NCBI RefSeq assembly: GCF_001318295.1 | Contig: NZ_CP012665.1 | Span: 620,001 to 684,000, forward strand | Direction of reading: 5' to 3' | DNA from: Candidatus Xiphinematobacter sp. Idaho Grape | Lineage (GTDB): Bacteria > Verrucomicrobiota > Verrucomicrobiia > Chthoniobacterales > Xiphinematobacteraceae | Length of the DNA stretch: 64,000 nt | Shown: positions 9,160 to 18,523 of the stretch, piece by piece | Numbering within the stretch: position 1 is the stretch's first letter | Layout of the letters: every line of letters begins with the position of its first letter | Program-made: the position numbers and the translations under genes | Notes under the pieces: generated by a model | Seen by the model: only the letters and a program-made list of their open reading frames with translations | What the model was told of the DNA's origin: nothing | Database searches by the model: none

Positions 9160-9885
9160 CAAGCTGCACCCTAGATGTCCTCCTGTAAAGCTCTGATAAA
9201 ACAAACCCATCAAAGAGTGTGGGGGCTGCTTGCCACTGCATCTGCCTCTATCCCTGGCAGGGGGGCCTTGCCTCAAACGTCCCCTGGCGGCGGCTTCCAC
9301 AGCGAGTTGGAAGGCGCCAGGCCATCTGTACAGGATCTCCCGCCAAAACTGCCACAGCCGTGTTGACTAAAACAGCATCTGCTCCCGTTTCAATAGCTTC
9401 AGCGGTATGGCTTTGCGATGCCAATTCCTCCAAGCTCTTGGCTAAAAACTGGATCGGCGCTTATATAAGCAAGACAACGAATCCTTCTTGAGCAAGACTT
9501 TCTGCAGCTAGAAATATCTCCATGGGATCTGGAGGTAGGTAGCGAGGATCAGGACGGATTTCAAGTTTGGTCCACTTGGATAGTCCAGCGGAGGCAGCAA
9601 GACGAGCGAAGCGAATCGCTTCTTTTGGATTCATGGCTCTCCGCTCTTGTTAGCGAGTACAAGAAAACGTCTGGAGTCTATGTAGTTAAGGACAGTGGCA
9701 AAGGGGGGGATCTTTCTTTCCGGATAGGTGTGTCGACCACGCCGGAGCGCTACTATCGCAATTTCTACTCTACTTGCCTTATAAAGAGCTTTCTGCATCT
9801 CAGCATGAGAGGAAAACTTCCCCGTTCTCAGTAATAGCCTGGATCGAAATTGCTTTCCGGCGATTACCAAAGGGATGTTTTCCAT
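9160..9885 (-). pseudogene. thiG: Thiazole synthase pseudogene
   Basis: ThiG builds the thiazole phosphate of thiamine. The first 84 codons from ATG 9885 are readable (VIAGKQFRSRLLLRTGKF, then ALYKASRVEIAIVALRR and NYIDSRRF) and then stop. After frame changes come AIRFARLA, GLSKWTKLEI and AYISADPVFSQEL, then a jump to AIETGADAVLVNTAVAVLAG and, in another frame, AFQLAVEAAARGR and a final trace similar to SSPLTGFL. About 40 residues around the central GSPIGSGQG region are missing. Several frameshifts plus this deletion make it clearly non-functional. No thiS was recognised next to it. Recognition is by motif memory of the family. Confidence 0.88.
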
Positions 9886-10308
9886 AAGCCGCTTAAGGAA
9901 GCTCTACTACAGCTATACGAACAAAAACATATAGGCAATACGACACAGCCGTTAGCCGCGCCGACACACGGAATCATTCACATTCCAACCTGTTGAGTCC
10001 GGAATGAATGGAATAGCCCTGGCCTTCATCGTTTAGGAATGTGCCTCTAATGTCAGTGGAGAACAAGCAAGAGCTCTCCTGGAAAGTCCAGATCACCCTT
10101 TGAAGGGCATAGCCTGGTGCGTAGAATGCGGCATGGTCGCCTGCAGCGCTGACGTATAATTAAATATCCCCCTTCCACTTCAACAAGACTCATCGTGCGA
10201 TGTGGGTCTCCATCTAACTAACCACTATGGTGGCGAATACATTCCTTACAGTTAAGCAATTCTTCTTTTGCCTATAGGTTAAAGTTTGGCTAGTCTGCCA
10301 GGTCCGTA
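9886..10308. other. Gap between thiG remnant and tRNA-Arg
   Basis: A 423-base stretch without an intact gene. Short frames such as ARALLESPDHPLKGIAWCVECG on the plus strand (about 10063-10125) look protein-like, but I cannot assign them to a family. I found no TPP riboswitch core upstream of the thiG remnant. The stretch is probably eroded coding DNA. Confidence 0.5.
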
Positions 10309-10381
10309 GCGCCTGTAGCTCAGGGGATAGAGCAGTGGATTTCTAATCCATTGGTCGCAGGTTCGAATCCTGCCAGGCGCG
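10309..10381 (+). tRNA. tRNA-Arg (anticodon TCT)
   Basis: A full cloverleaf can be drawn. The acceptor stem is GCGCCTG with CAGGCGC, the D arm is GCTC/GAGC, the anticodon stem is GTGGA/TCCAT around the loop TTTCTAA (anticodon TCT), and the T arm is GCAGG-TTCGAAT-CCTGC. Position 10381 is the discriminator. The CCA end is not encoded directly after it. It reads AGA/AGG arginine codons. Confidence 0.95.
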
Positions 10382-10389
10382 CGCCACCT

Positions 10390-10722
10390 CTACTCTCTAT
10401 TTGTTGTGTGTGGGCTTCCCCATGGTAATTTTGCCTCCCAAATTGTCATATTTACGTCAATCCGGCAAAGGGATAGCTTGACAGCTATAGGAGTAAGTTC
10501 CAGCTTACCTTTCGATTTAGCTAAACTCCGGTATGGTAGATCTGCTTTGGCCCTTACATCCTCTCCAATTAAGAGGATACTGTCCCTTTCCTCCGGTTGC
10601 CCTCTTGGATCGGAAGTAGTGCAAGCATGCCAAAATCCATTGATTTTCTTAACGACGATGCCGTCTGGCAAACCACCCATGCCTCTGATATCATTCTGTA
10701 AGGAGTATGACTTGAGCTTCAA
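10390..10722 (-). CDS. Hypothetical protein, possibly a remnant
   Basis: A 110-codon frame with no motif I recognise. It begins at a TTG codon, or at ATG 10680 (MGGLPDGIVVKK). It has no signal peptide or membrane segment. Its 3' end is nine bases from the tRNA-Arg gene, and its 5' end is 28 bases from the divergent coaB start, which leaves little room for promoters. A competing plus-strand frame of similar length covers the same bases. It could be a real small gene, an eroded gene or chance. Confidence 0.3.
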   Translation of the reverse strand: MKLKSYSLQNDIRGMGGLPDGIVVKKINGFWHACTTSDPRGQPEERDSILLIGEDVRAKADLPYRSLAKSKGKLELTPIAVKLSLCRIDVNMTIWEAKLPWGSPHTTNRE

Positions 10723-10750
10723 GTTTTGAAGTGCCGTCTTTTCTTTTGGT

Positions 10751-11425
10751 ATGCAAAAGTTTTTTCAAGGGCGGATCGTTGTTACCTGCGGACCTGCTTT
10801 TGAGCCTATCGATGCAGTTCGACGTATCACTAATTTTTCGACTGGAGAACTAGGAACACTTTTATGTAACCACTTAACTGGAAAAGGATGGGAAGTATTC
10901 TGTCTACGCGGAACGGGTGCTACCTATCCATGTCCGCTTTATGCCAATGTTCTTCCATTCTCAACTAATATGGACCTGGAGAAATGTCTTAACCAGTTAT
11001 CGGTTCTCCCTAACATAGTAAGCGTCTTTCACGCAGCTGCTCTTTGCGATTTTCGTGTGGTTCAAATAGAAAACAGTTATGGTATCCAAGTCATTCCAAC
11101 GAAACTGGACAGTCGCTCTGGAAGTTTGCGATTAACTCTAGAACCGACTCCAAAAATCATCCGACAGCTTCGGAGCTTGTTCCCTCACAGTTATATTGTG
11201 GGATGGAAGTACGAACTAGAAGGCCTTCCTGAAGAAGCTCTGTCTAGGGGATATCAACAGATTACAGAAAGTGCAACAGACGCATGTATCGTCAATGGCC
11301 GCGCTTTGGGAAATAATGGCTTTGCCTTTCTGGAAGGAAGGGAAACTTCGCTCCTCTTTCCAACGAAAATCCAGCTCTGCCTTTACTTGGGCCAACGGCT
11401 ATCGCACCTTACCCTTTCTTCATAG
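10751..11425 (+). CDS. coaB: Phosphopantothenate-cysteine ligase, stand-alone CoaB
   Basis: Joins 4'-phosphopantothenate with cysteine in CoA synthesis. The 224-residue protein corresponds only to the C-terminal CoaB half of the usual CoaBC (Dfp) fusion. It starts with VTCGPAFEPIDAVRRITN and NFSTGELG, the nucleotide-binding signature, followed by HAAALCDFRV and a Lys-containing PTKLD segment before LTLEPTPKII. The final third (VNGRALGNNGFAF) is also family-like. The CoaC decarboxylase half is not in this window, so it must be encoded separately if present. It is followed on the same strand by treS-mak after about 100 bases. Confidence 0.85.
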   Translation: MQKFFQGRIVVTCGPAFEPIDAVRRITNFSTGELGTLLCNHLTGKGWEVFCLRGTGATYPCPLYANVLPFSTNMDLEKCLNQLSVLPNIVSVFHAAALCDFRVVQIENSYGIQVIPTKLDSRSGSLRLTLEPTPKIIRQLRSLFPHSYIVGWKYELEGLPEEALSRGYQQITESATDACIVNGRALGNNGFAFLEGRETSLLFPTKIQLCLYLGQRLSHLTLSS

Positions 11426-11527
11426 CAAGAGCAAAGGCGATGGGTAGATGCCCACATTGTCCACTTTTTTTGGAGCACCACGTAAGTCAGGTGGCAGTGT
11501 AACTGCAGTAACAAGAGTAAGGTACCT

Positions 11528-14500
11528 ATGGAACGAGATCCACCGTGGTTTAAGACTGCAGTTATCTACGAACTGCATGTGCGTTCGTTCTGCGACAGCA
11601 CAGCCGACGGAGTCGGTGACTTCCAGGGGCTATGTAAAAGGTTAGGATATTTGGAGGATCTAGGAATAACGGCTATTTGGCTTCTTCCATTCTACCCATC
11701 GCCTTTACATGACGATGGTTATGATATCTCCGATTATCTGTCAGTGAATCCAAGCTACGGTACACTGGATGATTTCTGTAATTTTTTAGCAGCAGCCCAT
11801 CGACGAAGGTTGCACGTCATTACAGAGCTTGTTCTGAACCATACATCGGATCAACATCCCTGGTTCCAGCGTTCACGTTTGGCACCCCCTGGATCAGTTG
11901 AAAGAGATTTCTATGTTTGGAGTGATACTACTGAACGTTATGAGGATGCACGTGTCATTTTTAGTGATTTCGAAAAGTCCAACTGGTCTTGGGATCCAGT
12001 GGTGCAAGCTTATTATTGGCATCGGTTCTATTTTCATCAGCCGGACCTAAACTTTGACAATCCCTCCGTTCAAGAGGCGGTCTTCAATGTAGTAAACTTC
12101 TGGTTGGGGTTGGGAGTTGACGGGTTAAGGTTGGATGCCGTTCCGTATCTCTTTGAACGGGAGAGCACCTCGTGTGAGAATTTGCCAGAAACACATGCCT
12201 TTCTTCGGCGCCTGCGTCAGCACGTGGATGAAAAGTTCCCCGGACGTATGCTCCTGGCGGAAGCTAACCAATGGCCAGAAGACGCAGCCGCATATTTTGG
12301 GGCAGGAGATGAGTGTCATATGGAATTCCACTTTCCCCTTATGCCACGGCTCTTTATGGCGTTACAGATGGAAGACCGCTTTCCACTAACTGACATTTTC
12401 GATCAGACCCCTGCTATTCCAGAAAATTGCCAGTGGGCCATTTTTCTTCGTAACCACGACGAGTTGACGTTAGAGATGGTTTCTGATGAGGAAAGGGATT
12501 ACATGGTGCGTCTTTATGCAGAGGATATCCGGGCCCGTATTAACTTGGGCATCCGTCGCCGTTTAGCTCCCTTGCTGGGAAACAATCGCCGTAAGATCGA
12601 ATTGATGAAATCCCTTCTGCTTTCACTGCCTGGCACTCCCATTTTGTACTATGGAGACGAAATCGGTATGGGAGATAATTTCTATTTGGGAGACCGTAAT
12701 GGAGTACGCACGCCGATGCAATGGAGCGCCGACCGCAATGCTGGGTTTTCACGCGCTAACCCCCAGCAGCTATTTCTACCTATTATCATAGATCCTGAGT
12801 TTCACTATGAGACGGTGAACGTAGATGTGCAAAGAAGGAATCTTTCTTCACTCTTCTGGTGGATGCGGCGCATCTTAGGAATTCGCCAAAAGCATCCGGC
12901 ATTTTCCCTTGGAGGTATCCAATTTCTCTCCACAGAGAATTCTAAGGTATTAGCCTATCTCCGCCGGTATAAAGAGGATCAGGTCTTACTTGTGGTAGCC
13001 AACCTCTCACGTTATTCCCAGGCGGTTTCCTTGGATCTTTCTGAATTCTGCGACCGATTTCCGGAGGAGCTTTTTGGCAACACACGATTCCCTATCATTA
13101 GCAATCTTCCTTATCTTTTTACTCTTGGACCACATGGGTTTTATTGGTTGCAGCTACACCCCCTTTCTGTAGAAGAGGAAGGAGTGTTAACTGAAAATGC
13201 TCCCCCACTGCTTACGGAGGCGGCTGAATGGACGCCAAAGCTCCACCATGCGCTAGAGCGCACAATTCTACCGCACTATATGCAAAAGTGCCGCTGGTTT
13301 GGGGAAAAACAATCGGCGTTACGGAAGATTCGCATTATGGAGAGCTTTTCCCCAAAAGAAGATCCGTACACGCAAATCCTCTTGATAGAGGTGGCCTTTA
13401 CGCAAGGACACACCGCTATTTATGTAGTTCCACTGACCATCAGAAATAAGGACACTAGCGACATCAGCTCCCACTCCACTGTAGCTAGCTTCGCAAGCGG
13501 TGAAAAGCTTTTGGATGCACTGTGTGTCCAAGAGGTGCGGCAACATTTTCTCAATCTCATCGCACAAAAACAAACATGGCGCTGTGGAACTTCCCGGCTT
13601 TTCGGCATAGGAGAGGATATTTGTCCAGAACCTTCCCTCTCCCGATTGTTTGGAAGTGAACAATCTAATTCATCACTAGTCTTTAATGAACAATTTAATT
13701 TGAAGCTTCTACGCCGATATGAAGCTGGTCACAACCCTGATGCCGATCTCCTTCGAGCATTGGGAGAAGTGGGGTTTTCACATGTGCCACGCTACTGCGG
13801 TGAAATACGCTACACGGGCAGCAGGCAACAGGGAACTATTGCATTACTCACTGCTTATGTTCCAAACCAAGGAGACGCCTGGGTATACACCCTGGACTCA
13901 CTTGGACGCTTCTTTGAGGGTGCACTCGCAGCGCCATCTCTAGAAGAGGGAAACAAAATGCTTCCAGAACTTATGGCCGGTTATCCAGAGCGAGTGTACC
14001 AACTTGGCCTGCGCACAGGCGAGCTTCACCGATGCTTAGCAACACTCCCAGGGACAAATTTTACACCAGAACCTTTTACTAATCTTTACCAGCGTTCCCT
14101 TTACCAAACATTGCGCAGCCTAGCACGCCGGACTGAATTAGACTTGGCCAGCAAGACCCCTTATCTTCCGGAATCCCTTCAGGTGCAAGCTAAAAGTTGG
14201 ATTGCAGCAACACCCCGCCTGCTTGCATTTTACGCAAGGCTCCTCGGAACAAAGATATCTGCGAAAAAAATTCGTGGCCACGGGGACTACCATCTGGGTC
14301 AAGTGCTTAATACCGGCAAGGATTTTGTTATCCTAGACTTCGAGGGGGAGCCGTGTCGTCCGCTCGGAGAACGGTTGCTCAAGCGCCCCGCATTGGTTGA
14401 TGTTGCTGGTATGCTACGCTCGTTTGATTATGCTGTGCAAAGTGCATTGCTGGCCATCGAACGCCAGGAGGATCACATCCGGCTTGCTCCCTGGTGTGAT

Positions 14501-14806
14501 CTTTGGAAAAACCACATTACATCCGCGTTCCTGGAAGGATACTTGGCTGGCGTTGCTGGAGCCGCTTTTCTCCCTCGGACAGAGAAAGATTTTACTTTTC
14601 TTCTCAAGGTTTTTCTTCTCGACAAGGCACTCTATGAAATCTGGTATGAACTGAGTTACCGTCCTGACCTTCTCGGCATACCACTCTGTTCTGCCTGTCA
14701 GATGCTTCAAGCAGTTGATGAATGGGGAGGGGTTATTACAGAGACCTTTAACCGCTTCACTGAAGCAGTGAGGGCAGAAGACGCTGCTGAAAAGGCTCCG
14801 GAGTAG
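11528..14806 (+). CDS. treS: Trehalose synthase-maltokinase fusion
   Basis: A 1092-residue two-enzyme protein. The N-terminal GH13 trehalose synthase interconverts trehalose and maltose: nucleophile Asp203 in GVDGLRLDAV, acid Glu245 in LLAEANQ, Asp311 in FLRNHDEL, and LPGTPILYYGDEIGMGD. The beta-sandwich end is near residue 545. The C-terminal maltokinase (Mak/Pep2) starts around 575 with YMQKCRWFGEK and has the kinase-like sites HGDYHLGQ (about 918) and ILDFEGEP (about 936). It phosphorylates maltose to maltose-1-phosphate, the donor used by GlgE (50754). TreS-Mak fusions are known in bacteria with the GlgE pathway. No glgB follows; the next 750 bases are empty. Confidence 0.95.
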   Translation: MERDPPWFKTAVIYELHVRSFCDSTADGVGDFQGLCKRLGYLEDLGITAIWLLPFYPSPLHDDGYDISDYLSVNPSYGTLDDFCNFLAAAHRRRLHVITELVLNHTSDQHPWFQRSRLAPPGSVERDFYVWSDTTERYEDARVIFSDFEKSNWSWDPVVQAYYWHRFYFHQPDLNFDNPSVQEAVFNVVNFWLGLGVDGLRLDAVPYLFERESTSCENLPETHAFLRRLRQHVDEKFPGRMLLAEANQWPEDAAAYFGAGDECHMEFHFPLMPRLFMALQMEDRFPLTDIFDQTPAIPENCQWAIFLRNHDELTLEMVSDEERDYMVRLYAEDIRARINLGIRRRLAPLLGNNRRKIELMKSLLLSLPGTPILYYGDEIGMGDNFYLGDRNGVRTPMQWSADRNAGFSRANPQQLFLPIIIDPEFHYETVNVDVQRRNLSSLFWWMRRILGIRQKHPAFSLGGIQFLSTENSKVLAYLRRYKEDQVLLVVANLSRYSQAVSLDLSEFCDRFPEELFGNTRFPIISNLPYLFTLGPHGFYWLQLHPLSVEEEGVLTENAPPLLTEAAEWTPKLHHALERTILPHYMQKCRWFGEKQSALRKIRIMESFSPKEDPYTQILLIEVAFTQGHTAIYVVPLTIRNKDTSDISSHSTVASFASGEKLLDALCVQEVRQHFLNLIAQKQTWRCGTSRLFGIGEDICPEPSLSRLFGSEQSNSSLVFNEQFNLKLLRRYEAGHNPDADLLRALGEVGFSHVPRYCGEIRYTGSRQQGTIALLTAYVPNQGDAWVYTLDSLGRFFEGALAAPSLEEGNKMLPELMAGYPERVYQLGLRTGELHRCLATLPGTNFTPEPFTNLYQRSLYQTLRSLARRTELDLASKTPYLPESLQVQAKSWIAATPRLLAFYARLLGTKISAKKIRGHGDYHLGQVLNTGKDFVILDFEGEPCRPLGERLLKRPALVDVAGMLRSFDYAVQSALLAIERQEDHIRLAPWCDLWKNHITSAFLEGYLAGVAGAAFLPRTEKDFTFLLKVFLLDKALYEIWYELSYRPDLLGIPLCSACQMLQAVDEWGGVITETFNRFTEAVRAEDAAEKAPE

Positions 14807-15562
14807 CCTCGCGTTTTTCCAAAAAACTCATTGACTGACTATTGTCTCTAGCATGTCACACATAGCGTGCGTGGTGGGCAGTTATACTTCTCGCATGACC
14901 CCCCAGTAATTGCCCGACAACGAACGTACTGGGATAACCTGTGGAAACTTAACGCTGGTTTGTCCGGAGCAGAGAATTGAAGGCCTGCCTGTGTAAAGAA
15001 AACCCTCATTACTGGAGCATTTGTGTCTAGGGCCTTTTTTCTCCTTTGTGTCATTCTAACAGCCAGAGTTTAGGCCACGATTCTCGTAATTGGATTATTA
15101 CTGAACTATTAAGGTAGCTAGCGTGTACAGCAATAGGGACTGGATGCACCGAAGGTGTCGAATGCATTTTTTGCAATATCCCCTCGCGCACTACTTGGTT
15201 GTAAATGGTTGTAAACAAATCACCCTTTCTTAGGAAAGGCTCTTTCAAGGGATCGTTCATAGGCTAGATGTTAAAGATATATTCATTAGCACTTCCACTC
15301 TAGGCGGTTAAATAACCGTTTAAGAGAGGTGTAGACTGGATACTTAGGTAGGGTATAAGGTTTGTCCCGACAGGAGGATCAAATGAAGAGCAACATTTTC
15401 TACTAGGGAATTAACCCTCAGATTAAGGAAACTGCCTGGGACTCAGATTGAGAGAATAGCAGGACACTGTGGTCAGAGTGAAAACACCTAGCGCCCTCCG
15501 GTAGCCAGGTAAGTCGACTAAATGGAAGAAGCATTACCCCGAAGTAGAGGAAGCTGACTTGG
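14807..15562. other. Long gap after treS-mak
   Basis: A 756-base region with no gene I can name. The longest frame is 69 codons on the minus strand at 15051-15260 (MNDPLKEPFLRKGDLF onward); a second minus frame lies at 14848-15054. They are contiguous but in different frames and could be pieces of one broken gene of unknown family. A short palindrome CGGTTAAATAACCG occurs at about 15305-15318. No terminator or promoter is convincing. Confidence 0.5.
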
Positions 15563-16696
15563 ATGACTATTCTGGATCGCTATCTTTTAAAAAAGTTCCT
15601 GACCCCCTTTTTTTACTGCGTCATAGGATTCACCATGGTTTGGTTTATCTTTGACTTGAGCGACAATTTGTCCACCTTCCTAAAGGGAAGGGCTAGTTTC
15701 TCTCTTAAGCTCCGGTATTATTGGTCTCAGCTTCCCGCTACCCTTGTGCTATCTCTCCCTGTGGGCACTCTCCTTGCACTTCTATATAGTTTGTCTGCAA
15801 TGTCTCGCAGTAATGAGATCATTTCCATGCTGGCTGCTGGAAAAAGCGTGTTGCGCGTGTTAGGTCCACTTCTGACGGTGGGTCTGCTACTCGTCGGGGT
15901 GACTTCCTATTTTAATTGGTCCACTGCCCCGCATGCACGGCATATAAAGAGGCGGATGCTAAATGAAATAAAGCAGGGGGGTACTACCAAAAACAGCTAT
16001 GTCATGGCTCACATGTTCCGAAACCGTCGAGACCACCGGCTGTGGTTCATGCGCCGTGTCCTCCTGAAGCAGGCTAAATGGCAGGTGGAAGATTTGCAAG
16101 TCGTTCAACAGAACGCTTGCAGTGAAGTCACTGAGGAATGGTTTGCCAGGAAAGCTTCCTATGATCCCTTCAAAAGGAACTGGACTCTGTCGCAGGTGCG
16201 ACATCTAAAGTTAGATCCACGGGGAAATATCTTGAAGAAAATTGACTCTGATCGGCTGACTATCTCGCATTGGAGCGAGACGCCACAACGTATTGCCAGC
16301 CTGATTACAAATCCCGATTACCTTTCTGTACCAGAATTGCGAGAATATCTTGCTCAAAATTTAGATTCTCCCTCAGGTCGCCTGGCTCCCTATCGTACGC
16401 ACCTGGAATACCGTTTCGCGCTACCCTGGCAAGCAATGGTGGCCATCCTTCTGGCTGGGCCGCTTGGAATCGTCTACTCGCGCTACAGTCTCTTTCGGGA
16501 TATCACCATAGCGATTATTCTTTTTTTCTGTCTGATCTTTTTGGATAAAGTATCCATTGCCTTGGGGGAGGGAAATCACGTTTCCCCGTTTGTAGCGGCT
16601 TGGGCCCCCCTCATAGGATGTTCTATCCTTGGTTGCTGGTTTCTATGGCTGCGTTCTACTAACCGGGACATCCCTAGCTTGAGGAATGTCGAATAA
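15563..16696 (+). CDS. LptF/LptG-family lipopolysaccharide export permease
   Basis: An inner-membrane subunit of the LptB2FG transporter, which extracts lipopolysaccharide from the inner membrane. The 377-residue protein has the family layout: two N-terminal membrane helices (residues about 15-30 and 50-75), a third near 95-115, a large periplasmic beta-jellyroll domain (about 125-270), and three C-terminal helices. TILDRYLLKKFLTPF at the N-terminus and LPVGTLLALLYSLSAMSRSNEI are typical. I cannot say whether it is LptF or LptG; the partner is not in the window. GAGG at 15546-15549 is a weak ribosome-binding site for ATG 15563. An outer membrane with LPS is implied. Confidence 0.88.
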   Translation: MTILDRYLLKKFLTPFFYCVIGFTMVWFIFDLSDNLSTFLKGRASFSLKLRYYWSQLPATLVLSLPVGTLLALLYSLSAMSRSNEIISMLAAGKSVLRVLGPLLTVGLLLVGVTSYFNWSTAPHARHIKRRMLNEIKQGGTTKNSYVMAHMFRNRRDHRLWFMRRVLLKQAKWQVEDLQVVQQNACSEVTEEWFARKASYDPFKRNWTLSQVRHLKLDPRGNILKKIDSDRLTISHWSETPQRIASLITNPDYLSVPELREYLAQNLDSPSGRLAPYRTHLEYRFALPWQAMVAILLAGPLGIVYSRYSLFRDITIAIILFFCLIFLDKVSIALGEGNHVSPFVAAWAPLIGCSILGCWFLWLRSTNRDIPSLRNVE

Positions 16697-16932
16697 TGTC
16701 CTAATACAAAAGATGGCACACCTACACAAAATGAACGGAACTAACATCGCCTGAATAGAATCCTTCATTTGGATGATATGGATAGAGTAAGTGCTTAGGA
16801 TCCGACCTCAAGCAGAGGGCCTTATTGCTTTTACTTTTTATAAATATCCAGTTTCTGCAGAGTCTTCTGTGGGTTCTAGTGTTTGTCAGCCAGCCTGGTA
16901 GAAATTGTGCTACTTGCTGACAGAGTTAATTC

Positions 16933-18450
16933 TCAGTAGGACTTAGCAAAAAGGGCCAGTTGGGAACTTGGTTTACCAGTGAAAATGCATATCCCTGATT
17001 CTTTAAAGGTATTGGAAGGGATACAGCGGAGGGTGACCTTAAGATCCGTCTTAAGTTTCTCTTCAATGTTTGAAGAGTCATTCCAGTAAGTTAGGGCAAA
17101 TCCTCCGTGAATTTCAGGCTTTTCCGTGTTCCGAGGGGTAAAAAATTGATAGAACTCCCTTTCGGAATTAATATAGTGGGTGTGCGTCTCGCAAAAGTTT
17201 GTAGCGCGAGTTAGTAGGTTTGCTTGAATGTTGGCAAGAAGGTGGGGTACCTCTGCTAGGGCCTGGTCAGCTGGCAAGAAGCATCTCTCCTCGGGAGAGA
17301 GATCCCTCCTGGAAATGGCAACGGAGCCTGTCTCCAAGTCTCGTGAACCCAATTCGAGGCGTATGGGGACTCCCCTCTTAATCCATTCCCATTTTTTTGC
17401 CCCGTTCCCCAAGTTGCGGGTGTCAAGTTCCACACGGATGGGCTGATTGCAGAAATATCTCCTGCGAAGTTCTCTGGCAACTGACTCTGCACGAGTGAGC
17501 ACCAGGGCATGTGTTTCTCCTTTAGAAAGGAGAGGTATGACAACTACTTGCGTAGGTGCAATCCGTGGGGGCAAAACTAGACCGTTGTCGTCGCTATGCG
17601 CCATAATGAGAGTCCCAATCAGTCGCGTGCTGACCCCCCAACTAGTAGTCCAAGCATACTCTAACCGTCCGGAGCGCGATTGAAACCGAATACCTGAAGC
17701 GCGGGAAAAGTTCTGCCCAAAAAAATGGGAAGTCCCAGCTTGGACAGCTCTGCGGTCTTGGGCCATGGCTTCGATGCAGAAAGTGCGTACAGCACCCGGA
17801 AAGCGCTCAGAAATTGTCTTTTCTCCACTGATCACAGGCAGAGCTAGGTAGTCTCTAGCAAAGCTCTCATAGAGAGATAGCATTCCTTTAGTCTCTTCAG
17901 TTGCCTCAGCTTCTGTTGCGTGGACCGTGTGGCCTTCTTGCCAGAGAAATTCAGCAGTCCGCAGGAATAAACGAGGCCGCATTTCCCATCGGACCACGTT
18001 AGCCCATTGGTTAAGGAGAATAGGAAGATCGCGGTAGGAGTGGACCCATCTAGCAAAAGTGGATCCGATAATGGTTTCTGACGTAGGACGCACTATCAAT
18101 GGCTCTTTGAGAGGAGAAGTAGGAATCAACTTACCACCATCATATGTTTCTAAACGGCAATGGGTGACTACTGCGCATTCCTTAGCAAATCCCTTGACAT
18201 GTTTAGCCTCCCGCTGAAGATGGCTGAGTGGAATAAGCAGGGGAAAGTAAGCGTTGCGATGGCCGGTCGACTTCAGCATGTAATCGAGTGCCGCCTGTAT
18301 ATTTTCCCAGAGTGCATATCCCCACGGCTTGATAATCATGCAGCCGCGCACTTCAGAGTTCTCTGCTAAATCAGCAACCTGGATAACCCATTGATACCAT
18401 CCAGAAAAGTCTTCTTCACGGGTGGGAGAAATCGCCTGTCGTGATTTCAT
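16933..18450 (-). CDS. proS: Prolyl-tRNA synthetase, archaeal/eukaryal-like type
   Basis: Charges tRNA-Pro. The 505-residue length and absence of a long editing insertion identify the short ProS form found in archaea, eukaryotes and some bacteria. Class II motifs are visible: motif 2 RWEMRPRLFLRTAEFLWQEGH, with the proline pocket in RPTSETII before it, and motif 3 in STRLIGTLIMAHSDDNGLVLPP. The anticodon-binding domain and the C-terminal zinc-like domain end in CIFTGKPSSQLALFAKSY, typical of this class. It is 73 bases downstream of the epimerase gene on the same strand. Confidence 0.95.
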   Translation of the reverse strand: MKSRQAISPTREEDFSGWYQWVIQVADLAENSEVRGCMIIKPWGYALWENIQAALDYMLKSTGHRNAYFPLLIPLSHLQREAKHVKGFAKECAVVTHCRLETYDGGKLIPTSPLKEPLIVRPTSETIIGSTFARWVHSYRDLPILLNQWANVVRWEMRPRLFLRTAEFLWQEGHTVHATEAEATEETKGMLSLYESFARDYLALPVISGEKTISERFPGAVRTFCIEAMAQDRRAVQAGTSHFFGQNFSRASGIRFQSRSGRLEYAWTTSWGVSTRLIGTLIMAHSDDNGLVLPPRIAPTQVVVIPLLSKGETHALVLTRAESVARELRRRYFCNQPIRVELDTRNLGNGAKKWEWIKRGVPIRLELGSRDLETGSVAISRRDLSPEERCFLPADQALAEVPHLLANIQANLLTRATNFCETHTHYINSEREFYQFFTPRNTEKPEIHGGFALTYWNDSSNIEEKLKTDLKVTLRCIPSNTFKESGICIFTGKPSSQLALFAKSY

Positions 18451-18523
18451 AAAGGGCCTTCAGCTCCATGGAGGGGATAAAATCCCCCCTGTTTATCAAG
18501 GATGGAAACTTCTAGAGCAATCC

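Noticed and set aside
9886-10020. Possible TPP riboswitch or thiS gene upstream of the thiG remnant
   Set aside because: No CTGAGA core and no frame ending in Gly-Gly that looks like ThiS.
10063-10125. Protein-like stretch ALLESPDHPLKGIAWCVECG on the plus strand
   Set aside because: Too short and without a family; upstream and downstream stops break the frame. Kept only as a note in the gap entry.
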